Assembly: GCA_963736715.1 (NCBI GenBank)
Contig: CAVTQA010000030.1
Location: forward strand, 1 to 64,000
Source of the DNA: AP-15 sp963736715
GTDB lineage: Bacteria; Pseudomonadota; Alphaproteobacteria; ATCC43930; CGMCC-115725
Reading direction: 5' to 3'
DNA length: 64,000 nucleotides
Positions 36,266-45,050 of the stretch are shown here, piece by piece. The notes beneath the pieces were generated by a model that was not told the origin of the DNA, did not search any database, and saw only the letters and a list, made by a program, of their open reading frames with translations. Numbering within the stretch: the stretch's first letter is position 1; each line of letters begins with the position of its first letter. A program made the position numbers and the translations under genes.

Positions 36266-37106
36266 TCAGCCCGCGCCGAGCAGATCGGCGTCGAACGCGC
36301 CCTCGAAGCTCAAGCGTTGCCGGTCCTGTCATGATCACGTGGCCATCCTCGCGCCAGGTTATTTCGAGGCTGCCGCCATCGAGCTCGACGTCGGCGCGGC
36401 GCTCTGTGAGGCCCCGCCGGTGCGCGGCAACGAGCGCGGCGCAGGCGCCGGTGCCGCAAGCCCGGGTGATCCCGGCGCCTCGTTCCCATACGCGCAGCCG
36501 GATGCGGCGACGATCACGGATTTCGGCGATACCGATATTTGCGCGTTCCGGAAAGAGCGGGTGATTTTCGAGTGGGGGCCCGAGCGCCCCGAGATCGACG
36601 GTGTCGACATCATCAACAAAAAAGGTCGCGTGCGGGTTGCCGATGTTTGTGCAGACCGCCTCCATCAGCGGACCCGATGTCAAGTCGACCCGATCGGTGT
36701 CCATCGCGCGCGCCAGCGGGATCTCGTGCCAAGCCGTTCGCGCCGGTCCCATATCGACTGCAAAAGACCCGTCGCCCAGCGCCTCCGTCTCGAGCAGACC
36801 CGCCGCGGTCTGGATCCGCACCCGGGAGTCCCGGGTCTCGCGGTACAGCAGGTCGGCGACGCAGCGTGTAGCATTGCCGCAGGCCTCGGCCTCGCTGCCA
36901 TCGGCATTGCGGATGCGCATCAGGACCTGGGCCGCGGGATGGCGCGGCGGCTCGATCAGGATGACCTGATCACATCCGATGCCGGTCCGGCGATCTGCCA
37001 ATCTGCGCGCGGCTGCGACACCAAAAGGGATCGCACCGCGGCGAAAATCAAGCACGACAAAATCGTTGCCGAGCCCATGCATTTTGAGAAACGGGACTTT
37101 CCCCAT
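36266..37106 (-). CDS. dapF: Diaminopimelate epimerase, frameshifted near its 3' end
   Basis: About 280 residues. MHGLGNDFVVLDFRRGAIPF starts the family, and both catalytic cysteines are present (EACGNATRC and RACGTGACAAL). The enzyme converts LL- to meso-diaminopimelate for lysine and peptidoglycan. Near 36308 the frame slips: the expected tail FEGAFDADLLGAG followed by TGA (36266-36268) is read only after removing one base from the run encoding LELRG. Without that correction the ORF reads through into mtaB and would give a fused protein. The catalytic part is complete, so activity may be retained; an assembly indel is quite possible. Confidence 0.88.
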
Positions 37107-37184
37107 CGCGCCGCTTATATGGCGGCACGGACGGCTCTGTCCAACGCCGCAGAGACCCGGCGCCCGACAAGAGCGTGCTGGGTG

Positions 37185-37619
37185 TCAGTTCACCGTGTAA
37201 TGCGCCGCACCAAAACTCGCGTGTCTGGCGCTCGGTTTGCCATGCTTCGCGCTCGTCGTCCTGTACCCTTTGCCGCCTCCCCAGCCCGCAGCGTGCGTCG
37301 AGTACCCTCTGCCCGCTTCATGTCGGCCGGATCTTTGGCCAACGGCGTATCGGCCATGCGGTCCGCTATGGGTGTGGGCCGAGCGGGTGCCCTCGAATGT
37401 CGGCCGCGCCGGGGCCATCTCATCTACGGCGGACCAGTCGCGCGGGGTTGCGTCCGCGGTCCTGGCGGATACTGGAGCGGTCTCGTTGGCGAAGTAACTC
37501 GGCGTGTCGTCCGACGGGCTGAAATTCTTCGAACCGTAGTCGGGAAGTTCCACGGCGAGCGCCGGCAGGCACGCAAAGGTCAGCGCTCCCGCGAGAAAGG
37601 TGATTGTCAGCTTTAACAT
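37185..37619 (-). CDS. Small exported His/Gly/Ser-rich protein of unknown function
   Basis: A 144-residue protein from ATG 37617-37619, preceded by GGGGGAA. It has a signal peptide (MLKLTITFLAGALTFACLPA, cleavage likely after ALA). The mature part is low-complexity, with many His, Gly, Ser and Ala (for example THSGPHGRYAVGQRSGRHE). I recognise no family. It may bind metal through histidine, but that is a guess. It sits upstream of dapF on the same strand with an 78-base gap. Confidence 0.6.
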   Translation of the reverse strand: MLKLTITFLAGALTFACLPALAVELPDYGSKNFSPSDDTPSYFANETAPVSARTADATPRDWSAVDEMAPARPTFEGTRSAHTHSGPHGRYAVGQRSGRHEAGRGYSTHAAGWGGGKGYRTTSAKHGKPSARHASFGAAHYTVN

Positions 37620-38116
37620 TGCAGTTCCCCCTGCCTTCTCCATAGCTGGACGACGGTGGAACGCCAAATTGGTGCTGCTAACCCGCGGAATCCGCTAGTG
37701 CGGATCGATCGCGGACCCGGGCTGTTCGAGAGAATCGATTACCGAGGCCGCAGTCTTTCGTTACCGCTTGTTCGCCTCCCAGCTTTCGAGATCGAGCCGG
37801 TCCATCAGAAACAGATCGCTGGTCCGGGCATACCAGCCGCGGCCGTGGCGTCACCGAGCTGGCTGCGATCGTGCCAGGCGGGTCAATGCCGCGCCAGCTT
37901 CTTCAACGCATGATAAAACATCAGCGCTCCTGTCCCCTGCCCGATTTCCGACCTCGGAACCGGGGTGCCGCAATTGACAGAGAGCCGCGCCGCGACTACG
38001 TTCCGGCTGCGCTTCCGAGGGAAGTGAGCGACACACCCGGTAATAGCCCGGGCCGCCAGTCCGCGAGTTTCGCGCACTGGCGTTTTTGCTGTCGCAAATG
38101 AGTTTTGAGGACCAGA
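37620..38116. other. Gene-free stretch upstream of ffh
   Basis: About 500 bases with no convincing gene. Short frames on both strands lack domains and ribosome sites. The minus strand encodes a short peptide-like end (LFLMDRLDLESWEANKR) with no credible start, perhaps a gene remnant. The last part holds a terminator-like hairpin. Confidence 0.5.
38054..38087 (+). terminator. Rho-independent terminator-like hairpin upstream of ffh
   Basis: Arms CGCCAGTCCGCG and CGCGCACTGGCG pair around AGTTT with one mismatch and are followed by TTTTT (38083-38087). It points along the plus strand 30 bases before ffh. No plus-strand gene precedes it, so it could end an unseen transcript or act as an attenuator in the ffh leader. 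Confidence 0.65.
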
Positions 38117-39517
38117 ATGTTCGACAGCCTCAGTGATCGCCTCGGCGACGTGTTCGACCGGCTACGCCGCTATGGCGCGCTGACCGAGGCCGATGTAGGG
38201 ACCGCCTTGCGCGAGATCCGGATCGCGCTGCTCGAAGCCGATGTGGCGCTTCCGGTGGTCAGGGACTTTGTCGCCGCGGTCCGCGAGAAGGCGCTCGGGC
38301 AAGAGGTGCTGCGGTCGGTGACGCCGGCGCAGATGGTGATCAAGATCGTCCACGACCATCTCGTCGAGGTGCTCGGAGGCGGTCCCGGGGGCGGTCCCGG
38401 GGGCGGTGAAGGCGCTGCCAGGACCAACGGCATTGATCTGAACGCCCCCTCCCCTGTCGCCGTCATGCTGGTCGGGCTCCAGGGCTCGGGCAAAACAACG
38501 ACCGCGGCGAAGATCGCCAACCGGCTGAGGGGGCAAAACCGCAAAAAAGTATTGCTCGCCTCGCTCGACGTACAGCGGCCGGCGGCGCAGGAACAGCTCG
38601 CCATTCTCGGCCGCCAGATCGGCGTGACTTCGTTACCGATCGTGCCGGGGGAAAGACCGGTCGCGATCACCCGCCGGGCATTGCAGACCGGACGCACCGA
38701 GGGCTACGACGTCGTGATCCTCGACACCGCCGGGCGGCTGCATGTCAACGAAGAGCTGATGCTCGAAGTCGCAGCGGTGCGCGAGGTCGCCAACCCGCAT
38801 GAGACATTGCTGGTCGCGGATGCGATGACCGGTCAGGACGCGGTCAATGTCGCGAAAGCCTTTGGCGAACGCGCCGGCATCACCGGGATCGTGCTGACCC
38901 GGGTCGACGGCGACGCCCGCGGCGGGGCGGCATTATCGATGCGCGCGATCACCGGCAAGCCGATCGTGCTGATTGGGGTCGGCGAGCGTATCGACGCGCT
39001 CGAGCCGTTTTACCCCGAGCGGATTGCCGGCCGCATCCTCGGGATGGGCGACGTGATCAGCCTGGTCGAGAAGGCCGCCGAAACGGTCGACCAGGAGGAG
39101 GCAGAAAAACTCGCCGCCAAATTGGAAAAGGGCCGGTTCGATCTCGACGACCTCGCCGCGCAGTTGCGCCAGATCCGGCGGATGGGCGGCATGGGCGGGA
39201 TGCTCAAGCTGCTGCCCGGGATAGGCAAGATCAAGAAGCAGCTGGACGAGGCCAATATCGACGAGCGCATCATCAAGCGTCAGGAAGCGATTATCTCGTC
39301 GATGACCAAGGGCGAGCGGCGCAACCCCAAGCTGCTGAACGGCTCGCGCCGCCGGCGCATCGCGTCGGGCTCGGGCACCTCGGTGCAGGAGATCAATCGG
39401 CTCCTGAAACAGTATCAAGATATGGCCGACATCACCAAAAAGATGAAGAAGCTCGGCCCCAAGGGCTTGGCGCGACACGGGTTAGCCGGACTGCTGCCCG
39501 GAGGGTTGCGGCACTAG
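38117..39517 (+). CDS. ffh: Signal recognition particle protein Ffh
   Basis: A 466-residue SRP54 protein. N domain (MFDSLSDRLGDVFDRLRRYG), G domain with VGLQGSGKTTTAAKIA, SLDVQRPAAQEQL, ILDTAGRLHVNEE and TRVDGDARGGAALS, then the Met-rich M domain (MGGMGGMLKLLPGIGKIKKQ). It binds signal sequences and 4.5S RNA. ATG 38117 follows GAGGACCAG. It leads the ffh-rpsP-rimM-trmD-rplS cluster. Confidence 0.97.
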   Translation: MFDSLSDRLGDVFDRLRRYGALTEADVGTALREIRIALLEADVALPVVRDFVAAVREKALGQEVLRSVTPAQMVIKIVHDHLVEVLGGGPGGGPGGGEGAARTNGIDLNAPSPVAVMLVGLQGSGKTTTAAKIANRLRGQNRKKVLLASLDVQRPAAQEQLAILGRQIGVTSLPIVPGERPVAITRRALQTGRTEGYDVVILDTAGRLHVNEELMLEVAAVREVANPHETLLVADAMTGQDAVNVAKAFGERAGITGIVLTRVDGDARGGAALSMRAITGKPIVLIGVGERIDALEPFYPERIAGRILGMGDVISLVEKAAETVDQEEAEKLAAKLEKGRFDLDDLAAQLRQIRRMGGMGGMLKLLPGIGKIKKQLDEANIDERIIKRQEAIISSMTKGERRNPKLLNGSRRRRIASGSGTSVQEINRLLKQYQDMADITKKMKKLGPKGLARHGLAGLLPGGLRH

Positions 39518-39531
39518 ATGAGGATGTCAGG

Positions 39532-39891
39532 ATGTCGTTGAAAATTCGCCTTGCGCGCGGCGGCGCAAAAAAGCGTCCTTACTACAGCATTGTCGTCGCG
39601 GATTCGCGCAGTCCCCGCGACGGCCGCTTTATCGAAAAGCTCGGGACTTACAATCCGATGCTCGACCGGTCGCATGCCGATCGGGTGACCCTAAAGGCCG
39701 AACGGATCCAGCATTGGCTAGGTGTGGGCGCGCTGCCGACCGAGCGCGTCCAGCGCTTCCTCGGCGAAGCCGGGCTGATCGAGAAACCGCCGGTTCGCGA
39801 GACTCCGGTCAAATCTCGGCCGAAGGCGAGGGCGCAGGAGAGGCTGAAGGCCGCCGAAGAGGTGGCAGGCGCCGCGGCCGGCAGAAGCTGA
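39532..39891 (+). CDS. rpsP: 30S ribosomal protein S16
   Basis: A 119-residue protein. LKIRLARGGAKKRPYYSIVV is the family signature, followed by RDGRFIEKLGTYNPM. It has the longer basic C-terminal extension common in alphaproteobacteria. It starts 14 bases after ffh. Confidence 0.97.
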   Translation: MSLKIRLARGGAKKRPYYSIVVADSRSPRDGRFIEKLGTYNPMLDRSHADRVTLKAERIQHWLGVGALPTERVQRFLGEAGLIEKPPVRETPVKSRPKARAQERLKAAEEVAGAAAGRS

Positions 39892-39925
39892 GCCCACCGG
39901 ACTCGCCCTTCTGTGCTGGCTTGCT

Positions 39926-40537
39926 ATGAACTCCCGCACACGCGAACCCGCGGCAAATGCCCCTCTGTCTGCCCGAGAGCGGGGCGCGGAACGGGATGAG
40001 GAACCTTCGCGCCGGATCTGCGTCGGGGTCGTTACTGGGCCTCAGGGTGTCCACGGCGCGGTGCGGATCAAGAGCTTCACCGAAATACCCGAGGACGTCG
40101 CCGGCTACGGCCTGTTAGAGGACGAAACCGGCCGCCGGCAATTCGAGCTGCGTCTCTGCGGCGTCGCCAAGGGTGTGTTGATCGCGCGCCTTCCGAGTGT
40201 AGAGGACCGCGACCAAGCAGAGGCGCTGCGCGGGCTCCGTCTCTATCTCTCCCGCTCGGCTCTGCCGCAACCGGAGGCCGAGGAATTTTACCATGCCGAT
40301 CTGATGGGCCTCGAGGCGGTGCTAGGAGACGGGACGCGGGTCGGTCGTGTGCGCGCGATATACAATTTCGGTGCCGGCGACACGCTAGAACTGGCACGTG
40401 ACGGCGCACCGCCCGTGCTGGTGCCGTTCACCCGGGCAGTCGTGCCGATCGTCGCGCTGGCGGAGGGACGGCTCGTGCTCGACCCGCCGCCCGGTTTACT
40501 GGACGATCCGCGGCTGCTGGGTGATAACGAGTCATGA
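39926..40537 (+). CDS. rimM: Ribosome maturation factor RimM
   Basis: A 203-residue 16S processing factor. ICVGVVTGPQGVHGAVRIKS is the N-terminal RimM motif, and FYHADLMGLEAVLGDGTRVG begins the PRC-barrel domain. It binds S19 during 30S head assembly. The first 25 or so residues are an unusual hydrophilic extension. Its stop overlaps trmD (ATGA). Confidence 0.95.
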   Translation: MNSRTREPAANAPLSARERGAERDEEPSRRICVGVVTGPQGVHGAVRIKSFTEIPEDVAGYGLLEDETGRRQFELRLCGVAKGVLIARLPSVEDRDQAEALRGLRLYLSRSALPQPEAEEFYHADLMGLEAVLGDGTRVGRVRAIYNFGAGDTLELARDGAPPVLVPFTRAVVPIVALAEGRLVLDPPPGLLDDPRLLGDNES

Positions 40538-41244
40538 CCTGGCGCGCGACGGTGCTGACGATCTTCCCGGAAATGCTCCCGGGCCCGCTCGCGTATTCGC
40601 TGGCCGGCAAAGGGCTGAGGGCCGGGCTATGGCGGCTCGAAACGGTGGACATCCGAAACTTTGCGGGCGATAAACACCGCTCCGTCGACGACGCGCCGTT
40701 TGGCGGCGGGCCTGGCATGGTGATGCGGCCGGACGTGCTCGATGCGGCAATCGCCGGCGCAGGCGGGGTGGGACCGCTGATCCTGCTGTCGCCGCGCGGC
40801 CGACGGCTCGAGCAACAGCGGGTGCGTGGGTTTGCCGAGATGCCGGGTGTGAGGCTGATCTGCGGCCGCTTCGAAGGTGTGGACGAGCGCGTCCTGGAAG
40901 CGCATGGCATCGAGGAGGTCAGCCTCGGTGATTTTGTGCTGTCGGGCGGCGAGCCTGCTGCCATCGCACTGCTCGACGCTTGTGTACGATTGTTGCCGGG
41001 TGTCGTCGGATGCGCCGAGGCGCTGGCCGAGGAGAGCTTCGCCGAGGGTCTGCTCGAATATCCGCAATATACGCGTCCGCAGCTGTGGCAAGGACGCCCG
41101 GTGCCGGAGGTGCTCGTGTCGGGCGATCATGGACGCATCCGAGCTTGGCGCCAGGCCGAAGCGAAGCGCTTGACCCGCGAGCGCCGGCCCGATTTGTGGG
41201 AGCGCCATCGCGCGGCGCAGGAACCGGCCGCCGAGCGTGATTGA
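40534..41244 (+). CDS. trmD: tRNA (guanine-N1)-methyltransferase
   Basis: A 236-residue SPOUT-class enzyme that methylates G37 of tRNAs reading purine-rich codons. TIFPEMLPGPLAYSLAGKGL, DDAPFGGGPGMVMRPDVL and the knotted SAM site (SLGDFVLSGGEPAAIALLDA) are present. Normal length; coupled to rimM by a 4-base overlap. Confidence 0.97.
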   Translation: MTWRATVLTIFPEMLPGPLAYSLAGKGLRAGLWRLETVDIRNFAGDKHRSVDDAPFGGGPGMVMRPDVLDAAIAGAGGVGPLILLSPRGRRLEQQRVRGFAEMPGVRLICGRFEGVDERVLEAHGIEEVSLGDFVLSGGEPAAIALLDACVRLLPGVVGCAEALAEESFAEGLLEYPQYTRPQLWQGRPVPEVLVSGDHGRIRAWRQAEAKRLTRERRPDLWERHRAAQEPAAERD

Positions 41245-41264
41245 GATAGAGATCGAGAGGTGGA

Positions 41265-41732
41265 GTGATGAACCTTCTGCAGCAGCTCGAGCAGGAGCAG
41301 GTCGACAAGCTGGCCGCCAGCCGGCCCATCCCGGAGTTCCAACCCGGCGACACGTTGCGGGTCGGGGTCAAAGTCGTCGAAGGCGAACGTGAGCGCATCC
41401 AGGTCTTCGAAGGCGTTTGCATCGGCCGCAAGAACGCCGGGGTGAACTCGAATTTCACTTTGCGTAAGATCTCTTACGGTGAGGGCGTGGAGCGTATCTT
41501 CCCGCTATATTCGCCCCGCATTACCTCGATCGACGTGGTGCGCCGCGGCGTCGTGCGGCGGGCCAAGCTCTATTACCTGCGCGGCCTCACCGGCAAGCGG
41601 GCGCGCATCACCGAACGCGCCCGCGACAGCGTGCGACCCGGCGCCAAACGAGCGGGCGCGAGTGTACAGCCCAAAACCGAACCGGCCCCCGAGATGGCCG
41701 GCGCGGTAGAAGAGAGCAACCAATCGGAATGA
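41265..41732 (+). CDS. rplS: 50S ribosomal protein L19
   Basis: A 155-residue protein. PEFQPGDTLRVGVKVVEGER, IQVFEGVCIGRKNAGVNSNF and EGVERIFPLYSPRI are conserved. The C-terminus is about 30 residues longer than in enterobacteria. Its end overlaps the leuC start (ATGA at 41729-41732). Confidence 0.97.
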   Translation: MMNLLQQLEQEQVDKLAASRPIPEFQPGDTLRVGVKVVEGERERIQVFEGVCIGRKNAGVNSNFTLRKISYGEGVERIFPLYSPRITSIDVVRRGVVRRAKLYYLRGLTGKRARITERARDSVRPGAKRAGASVQPKTEPAPEMAGAVEESNQSE

Positions 41733-43147
41733 CCGAAGCCATGGCCCAGCCGCGCACCCTCTTTGACAAGATCTGGGAAAGCCACGTCATCGCCCCGCAG
41801 GGCGAAGGCACCTGCCTGATCTACATCGATCTTCACCTGATCCACGAGGTCACGACACCGCAAGCCTTCGAGGGGCTGAAGCTTGCCGGCCGCAAGGTAC
41901 ACCGGCCCGACGCGACGATGGCGGTCGCCGACCACAATGTGCCGACCAGCGACCGCAGCCGCGGCATCGACGACCCGGAATCAAAGCTGCAGGTCGACAC
42001 CCTGGAACGCTACGTGAAGGAGTTCGGCGTCCCCTATTTCCCGGTCGACAGCATCAACCAGGGGATCGTCCATATCATCGGGCCGGAGCAGGGGTTGAGC
42101 CAGCCCGGCATGACGATTGTCTGCGGCGACAGCCACACCGCGACGCATGGCGCGATGGGCGCGCTCGCCTTCGGCATCGGCACATCCGAGGTCGAACACG
42201 TCCTCGCGACCCAGACCTTGATCCAGGCCCCCGCCAAAAACATGCTGATGGAGGTCAATGGGAGCCTCGGCGCCGGGGTCAGCCCGAAAGACGTGATCCT
42301 CGCGATCATCGGCAAGATCGGCACCGCCGGAGGCACCGGCCACGTCTTCGAATATGCCGGCAGCACCTTCCGCGACATGTCGATGGAAGGCCGGATGACG
42401 GTCTGCAATATGTCGATCGAGGCCGGCGCCCGCGCCGGGCTTGTCGCGCCGGATGAAAAAACCATCGCCTACGTGATGGGCCGGCCGTACGCGCCGAAGG
42501 GCGCGGCCTGGGAGCAGGCGGTCGCTTATTGGCGCACGCTGCCGACCGATCGGGGCGCCAAATATGACAAAGAGGCGCATCTCGATGCGGCCGATATCGC
42601 GCCGCACGTCACCTGGGGAACAAGCCCGCAGGACGTGGCGCCGATCACCGGGCGCGTTCCCGATCCGGGGCAGGTCGATGACCCGCTGAAGCGCGCGGCG
42701 ATGCAACGCTCCCTCGAATACATGGCGCTGGCGCCCAACACCCGGCTCGCCGAGGTACCGGTGCAGCGCGTCTTTATCGGCTCGTGCACCAACAGCCGCA
42801 TCGAGGATCTGCGCGCCGCCGCCGCGATCGCCAAGGGCCGGCGGGTGGCTGACGGCGTGCGCGCGCTGGTCGTACCGGGCTCGGGCCTCGTCAAGCACCA
42901 GGCGGAAGAGGAGGGGCTCGATCGCATCTTCCTCGAAGCCGGGTTCGAATGGCGCGAGCCGGGCTGCTCGATGTGCATGTCGATGAACGCCGACAAGGTG
43001 ATGAACGGCGAGCGGGTGGCCTCGACCTCGAACCGCAATTTCGAGGGCCGCCAGGGCAAGAACGCCAAGACCCACCTGATGGGCCCCGCAATGGCCGCCG
43101 CCGCCGCCATCACCGGCCACCTCGCCGACGTGCGCCAGCTCGGTTAA
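41729..43147 (+). CDS. leuC: 3-isopropylmalate dehydratase large subunit
   Basis: A 472-residue aconitase-fold enzyme. Cluster and active-site motifs are present: CGDSHTATHGAMGALAFGIG, FIGSCTNSRIEDL and PGCSMCMSMNADK (4Fe-4S cysteines). With LeuD it isomerises 2-isopropylmalate to 3-isopropylmalate in leucine synthesis. Coupled to rplS upstream. Downstream, leuD is about 1.3 kb away because two genes intervene. Confidence 0.97.
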   Translation: MTEAMAQPRTLFDKIWESHVIAPQGEGTCLIYIDLHLIHEVTTPQAFEGLKLAGRKVHRPDATMAVADHNVPTSDRSRGIDDPESKLQVDTLERYVKEFGVPYFPVDSINQGIVHIIGPEQGLSQPGMTIVCGDSHTATHGAMGALAFGIGTSEVEHVLATQTLIQAPAKNMLMEVNGSLGAGVSPKDVILAIIGKIGTAGGTGHVFEYAGSTFRDMSMEGRMTVCNMSIEAGARAGLVAPDEKTIAYVMGRPYAPKGAAWEQAVAYWRTLPTDRGAKYDKEAHLDAADIAPHVTWGTSPQDVAPITGRVPDPGQVDDPLKRAAMQRSLEYMALAPNTRLAEVPVQRVFIGSCTNSRIEDLRAAAAIAKGRRVADGVRALVVPGSGLVKHQAEEEGLDRIFLEAGFEWREPGCSMCMSMNADKVMNGERVASTSNRNFEGRQGKNAKTHLMGPAMAAAAAITGHLADVRQLG

Positions 43148-43148
43148 T

Positions 43149-43409
43149 GTGCAACGCAGTGGCGGTACAAACCCGCCACTGCGGCGGATCCACGAATCGG
43201 TCTATGAGCAGGATCCCGAGGCGCGCCGGAGCCTGGAGTACCATAGAACCCGATCAACTGATGAAATCGTGAAGTCGCTTCGGCTCGATCAAAAGGAGCC
43301 GTTGAGAGTCAAGCCGGATGGGCGCGTTGTCCAAGGAAACACACGGATCAAGGTGCTGCAGGAGCGCGGTTATCCGGTTGATGACCTCCCGCGAGAGACT
43401 ATTCAATGA
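43149..43409 (+). CDS. Small ParB-like (nuclease/effector-binding) protein
   Basis: An 86-residue protein. The C-terminal half, EPLRVKPDGRVVQGNTRIKV followed by LQERGYPVDDLP, has the pattern of ParB-like N-terminal domains (G-N-T/H-R at the core), and EQDPEARRSLEYHR matches small proteins of this kind. GTG 43149 starts one base after the leuC stop, but the coding sequence then crosses a strong hairpin (43155-43183), so the true start is uncertain. Its stop overlaps the next gene (ATGA at 43406-43409), so the two form a coupled pair. It may be the regulatory or antitoxin partner of the nuclease-like protein. No experimental role is known to me. Confidence 0.6.
   Translation: MQRSGGTNPPLRRIHESVYEQDPEARRSLEYHRTRSTDEIVKSLRLDQKEPLRVKPDGRVVQGNTRIKVLQERGYPVDDLPRETIQ
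43155..43183. repeat. Strong hairpin just after leuC
   Basis: Perfect 11-base arms CGCAGTGGCGG and CCGCCACTGCG flank TACAAAC. There is no T-run after it. It sits exactly at the left edge of the two-gene insertion, so it may mark an insertion or recombination site, or protect the leuC mRNA. Confidence 0.75.
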
Positions 43410-44392
43410 ATACGACCTCGGCTGCCAATCGTTCCATCAAACGCCTTCTGCCGCGCCCAAGCATCCAATACAGCGATGGTAGGATCGAAACGCCTCCCCC
43501 GCTGGACGTGGAGGGCATCTTGGCGGATCTGGAGCGGCTCGACGCGCAAGAGAGAGCCGCGTTTCTATGCATATTCGCCCATGATCTGACGGTTCAAATC
43601 AGGTCAGTGCTGATGGATCGCCCGCTTCCGCAAGGCGACCTCGATCTGGTGAACCGCCTCAACGAGTATCTGCACCAATTAACCAGCTGTGTGAATCCCA
43701 ATAAACGATGGTCGGTCCGGGACGAAGTGGCTCTCGTCCGCTCGCTCATAGAGAGTTCTTATCTATACGACCTACAATCTGCAGTCGGAAGCGCCCTTGC
43801 TAAAGCTGCGGGCAACGCTGAACGCTTAAACGAACGCGACTTACCAGAACGAAATTACGACCAAGTCGTAGGAGCTTATGGAGAAAAGGTCGTCGAAGCA
43901 GAATTACTGGGTAACGGGTGGTTGCCTGCAAACGTAAATGCCACCCTAAGCAATGCTGCGAACTTCGACATTTTCGCGCAGAAAGGAGATCAGCTCGCCG
44001 CGATTCAGGTAAAATCTTGTGGACCGGACCAAGAAGGGTTTAGCTTCCCACGCTTTCCACCCAGTCGAGAACCCAGCGCGAGAGAGTTCACGGTACTGGT
44101 AAAGATGGGGAAGCGGCGTGAAACCGACCAAATTTTTGTGATGCCGACGCGCGAGCTATACAAAGATATTATCGCGTTTCGCGAAGCATCGAAGGCGGCC
44201 GGAATAAAAGATATCAGCATGTGGACACTGAGACTACACGAGCCCCGGAGAGCTTTGAAAAACCACCGGCGGTTTGGCTATGGTTTTGCCCGGAAATGGG
44301 AAAAGTGGCTAAACAACTGGAAGCAGCTGGAGGCAATCCCAGCCGATTCGGACATCGAAGCTCGTCAGCATCGGGAACCTGGCCAATTCTGA
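43406..44392 (+). CDS. PD-(D/E)XK nuclease-like protein inserted between leuC and leuD
   Basis: A 328-residue protein I do not recognise as a named family. Residues about 155-205 match a PD-(D/E)XK nuclease core: E160 in AYGEKVVEAELL, D188 in NFDIFAQKGD and the Q-V-K of AAIQVKS (K203). The following strand is FTVLVKMGKRRETDQIFVMP, as in restriction endonuclease-like and Holliday-junction-resolvase-like folds. The N-terminal 150 residues are mainly helical. The DNA looks less GC-rich than leuC or leuD, which suggests acquisition. It is coupled to the ParB-like gene. Possible roles are nucleic-acid defence, toxin, or DNA repair; the catalytic assignment is from motif spacing only. Confidence 0.6.
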   Translation: MNTTSAANRSIKRLLPRPSIQYSDGRIETPPPLDVEGILADLERLDAQERAAFLCIFAHDLTVQIRSVLMDRPLPQGDLDLVNRLNEYLHQLTSCVNPNKRWSVRDEVALVRSLIESSYLYDLQSAVGSALAKAAGNAERLNERDLPERNYDQVVGAYGEKVVEAELLGNGWLPANVNATLSNAANFDIFAQKGDQLAAIQVKSCGPDQEGFSFPRFPPSREPSAREFTVLVKMGKRRETDQIFVMPTRELYKDIIAFREASKAAGIKDISMWTLRLHEPRRALKNHRRFGYGFARKWEKWLNNWKQLEAIPADSDIEARQHREPGQF

Positions 44393-44417
44393 GGTGGCCG
44401 CACGCGAGAGGAAGAGC

Positions 44418-45047
44418 ATGGAAAAATTCACGCAGCTGACCGGGGTTGCGGCGCCGTTGCCGATCATCAATCTCGATACCGACAAGATTTTCCCCGCGGT
44501 TTACTTGAAGACGATCAAGCGGACTGGATTGTCGCAATGGTTGTTTCAGGAAATCCGCTTTCGTCCGGATGGGTCGGAGAATCCGGATTTCGTGCTGAAC
44601 CAGGCGCCGTACCGCAACGCCAAGATTCTGATCGGCGCAGACAATTTCGGCTGCGGGTCGAGCCGTGAGCACGCCCCTTGGGCGCTCCTCGATTTCGGCA
44701 TCCGTTGCATCATCGCGCCGAGTTTCGCCGACATCTTTTACAATAATTGCTTCAAGAACGGCATCCTGCCGATCGCGTTGCCCAAAGAAATCGTCGAGGA
44801 ATTGATGGAAGACGCCAAGAAAGGAGCGAACGCGGTGATGACGATCGACCTGGAATCTCAGACAATCACGCGACCGGACGGCGAGAAGGTGCAGTTCGAG
44901 GTCGGCGCATTTCGCAAGCATTGTCTCTTGAACGGGCTCGACGACATCGGCCTGACGGAGCAGAAGAGCGCGGAAATCGGCGCCTATGAGGAGAAGGCGC
45001 GGCTGTCGCGTCCCTGGCAGTTCGGCATGACCCGACCCGGGGCCTGA
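44418..45047 (+). CDS. leuD: 3-isopropylmalate dehydratase small subunit
   Basis: A 209-residue protein starting MEKFTQLTGVAAPLPIINLD at ATG 44418 after GAGAGGAAGAG. ILIGADNFGCGSSREHAPWA is the family signature. It completes the LeuCD enzyme. Intact despite the insertion upstream; leuB follows after 3 bases. Confidence 0.97.
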   Translation: MEKFTQLTGVAAPLPIINLDTDKIFPAVYLKTIKRTGLSQWLFQEIRFRPDGSENPDFVLNQAPYRNAKILIGADNFGCGSSREHAPWALLDFGIRCIIAPSFADIFYNNCFKNGILPIALPKEIVEELMEDAKKGANAVMTIDLESQTITRPDGEKVQFEVGAFRKHCLLNGLDDIGLTEQKSAEIGAYEEKARLSRPWQFGMTRPGA

Positions 45048-45050
45048 TCC

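Noticed and set aside
35541..37616. Long plus-strand frame of 691 codons over mtaB/dapF
   Set aside because: Opposite-strand frame without recognisable protein features; the minus-strand genes are certain.
41981..43120. Minus-strand frame of 379 codons over leuC
   Set aside because: Antisense shadow of leuC; rich in Arg/Ala/Gly/His with no motif.
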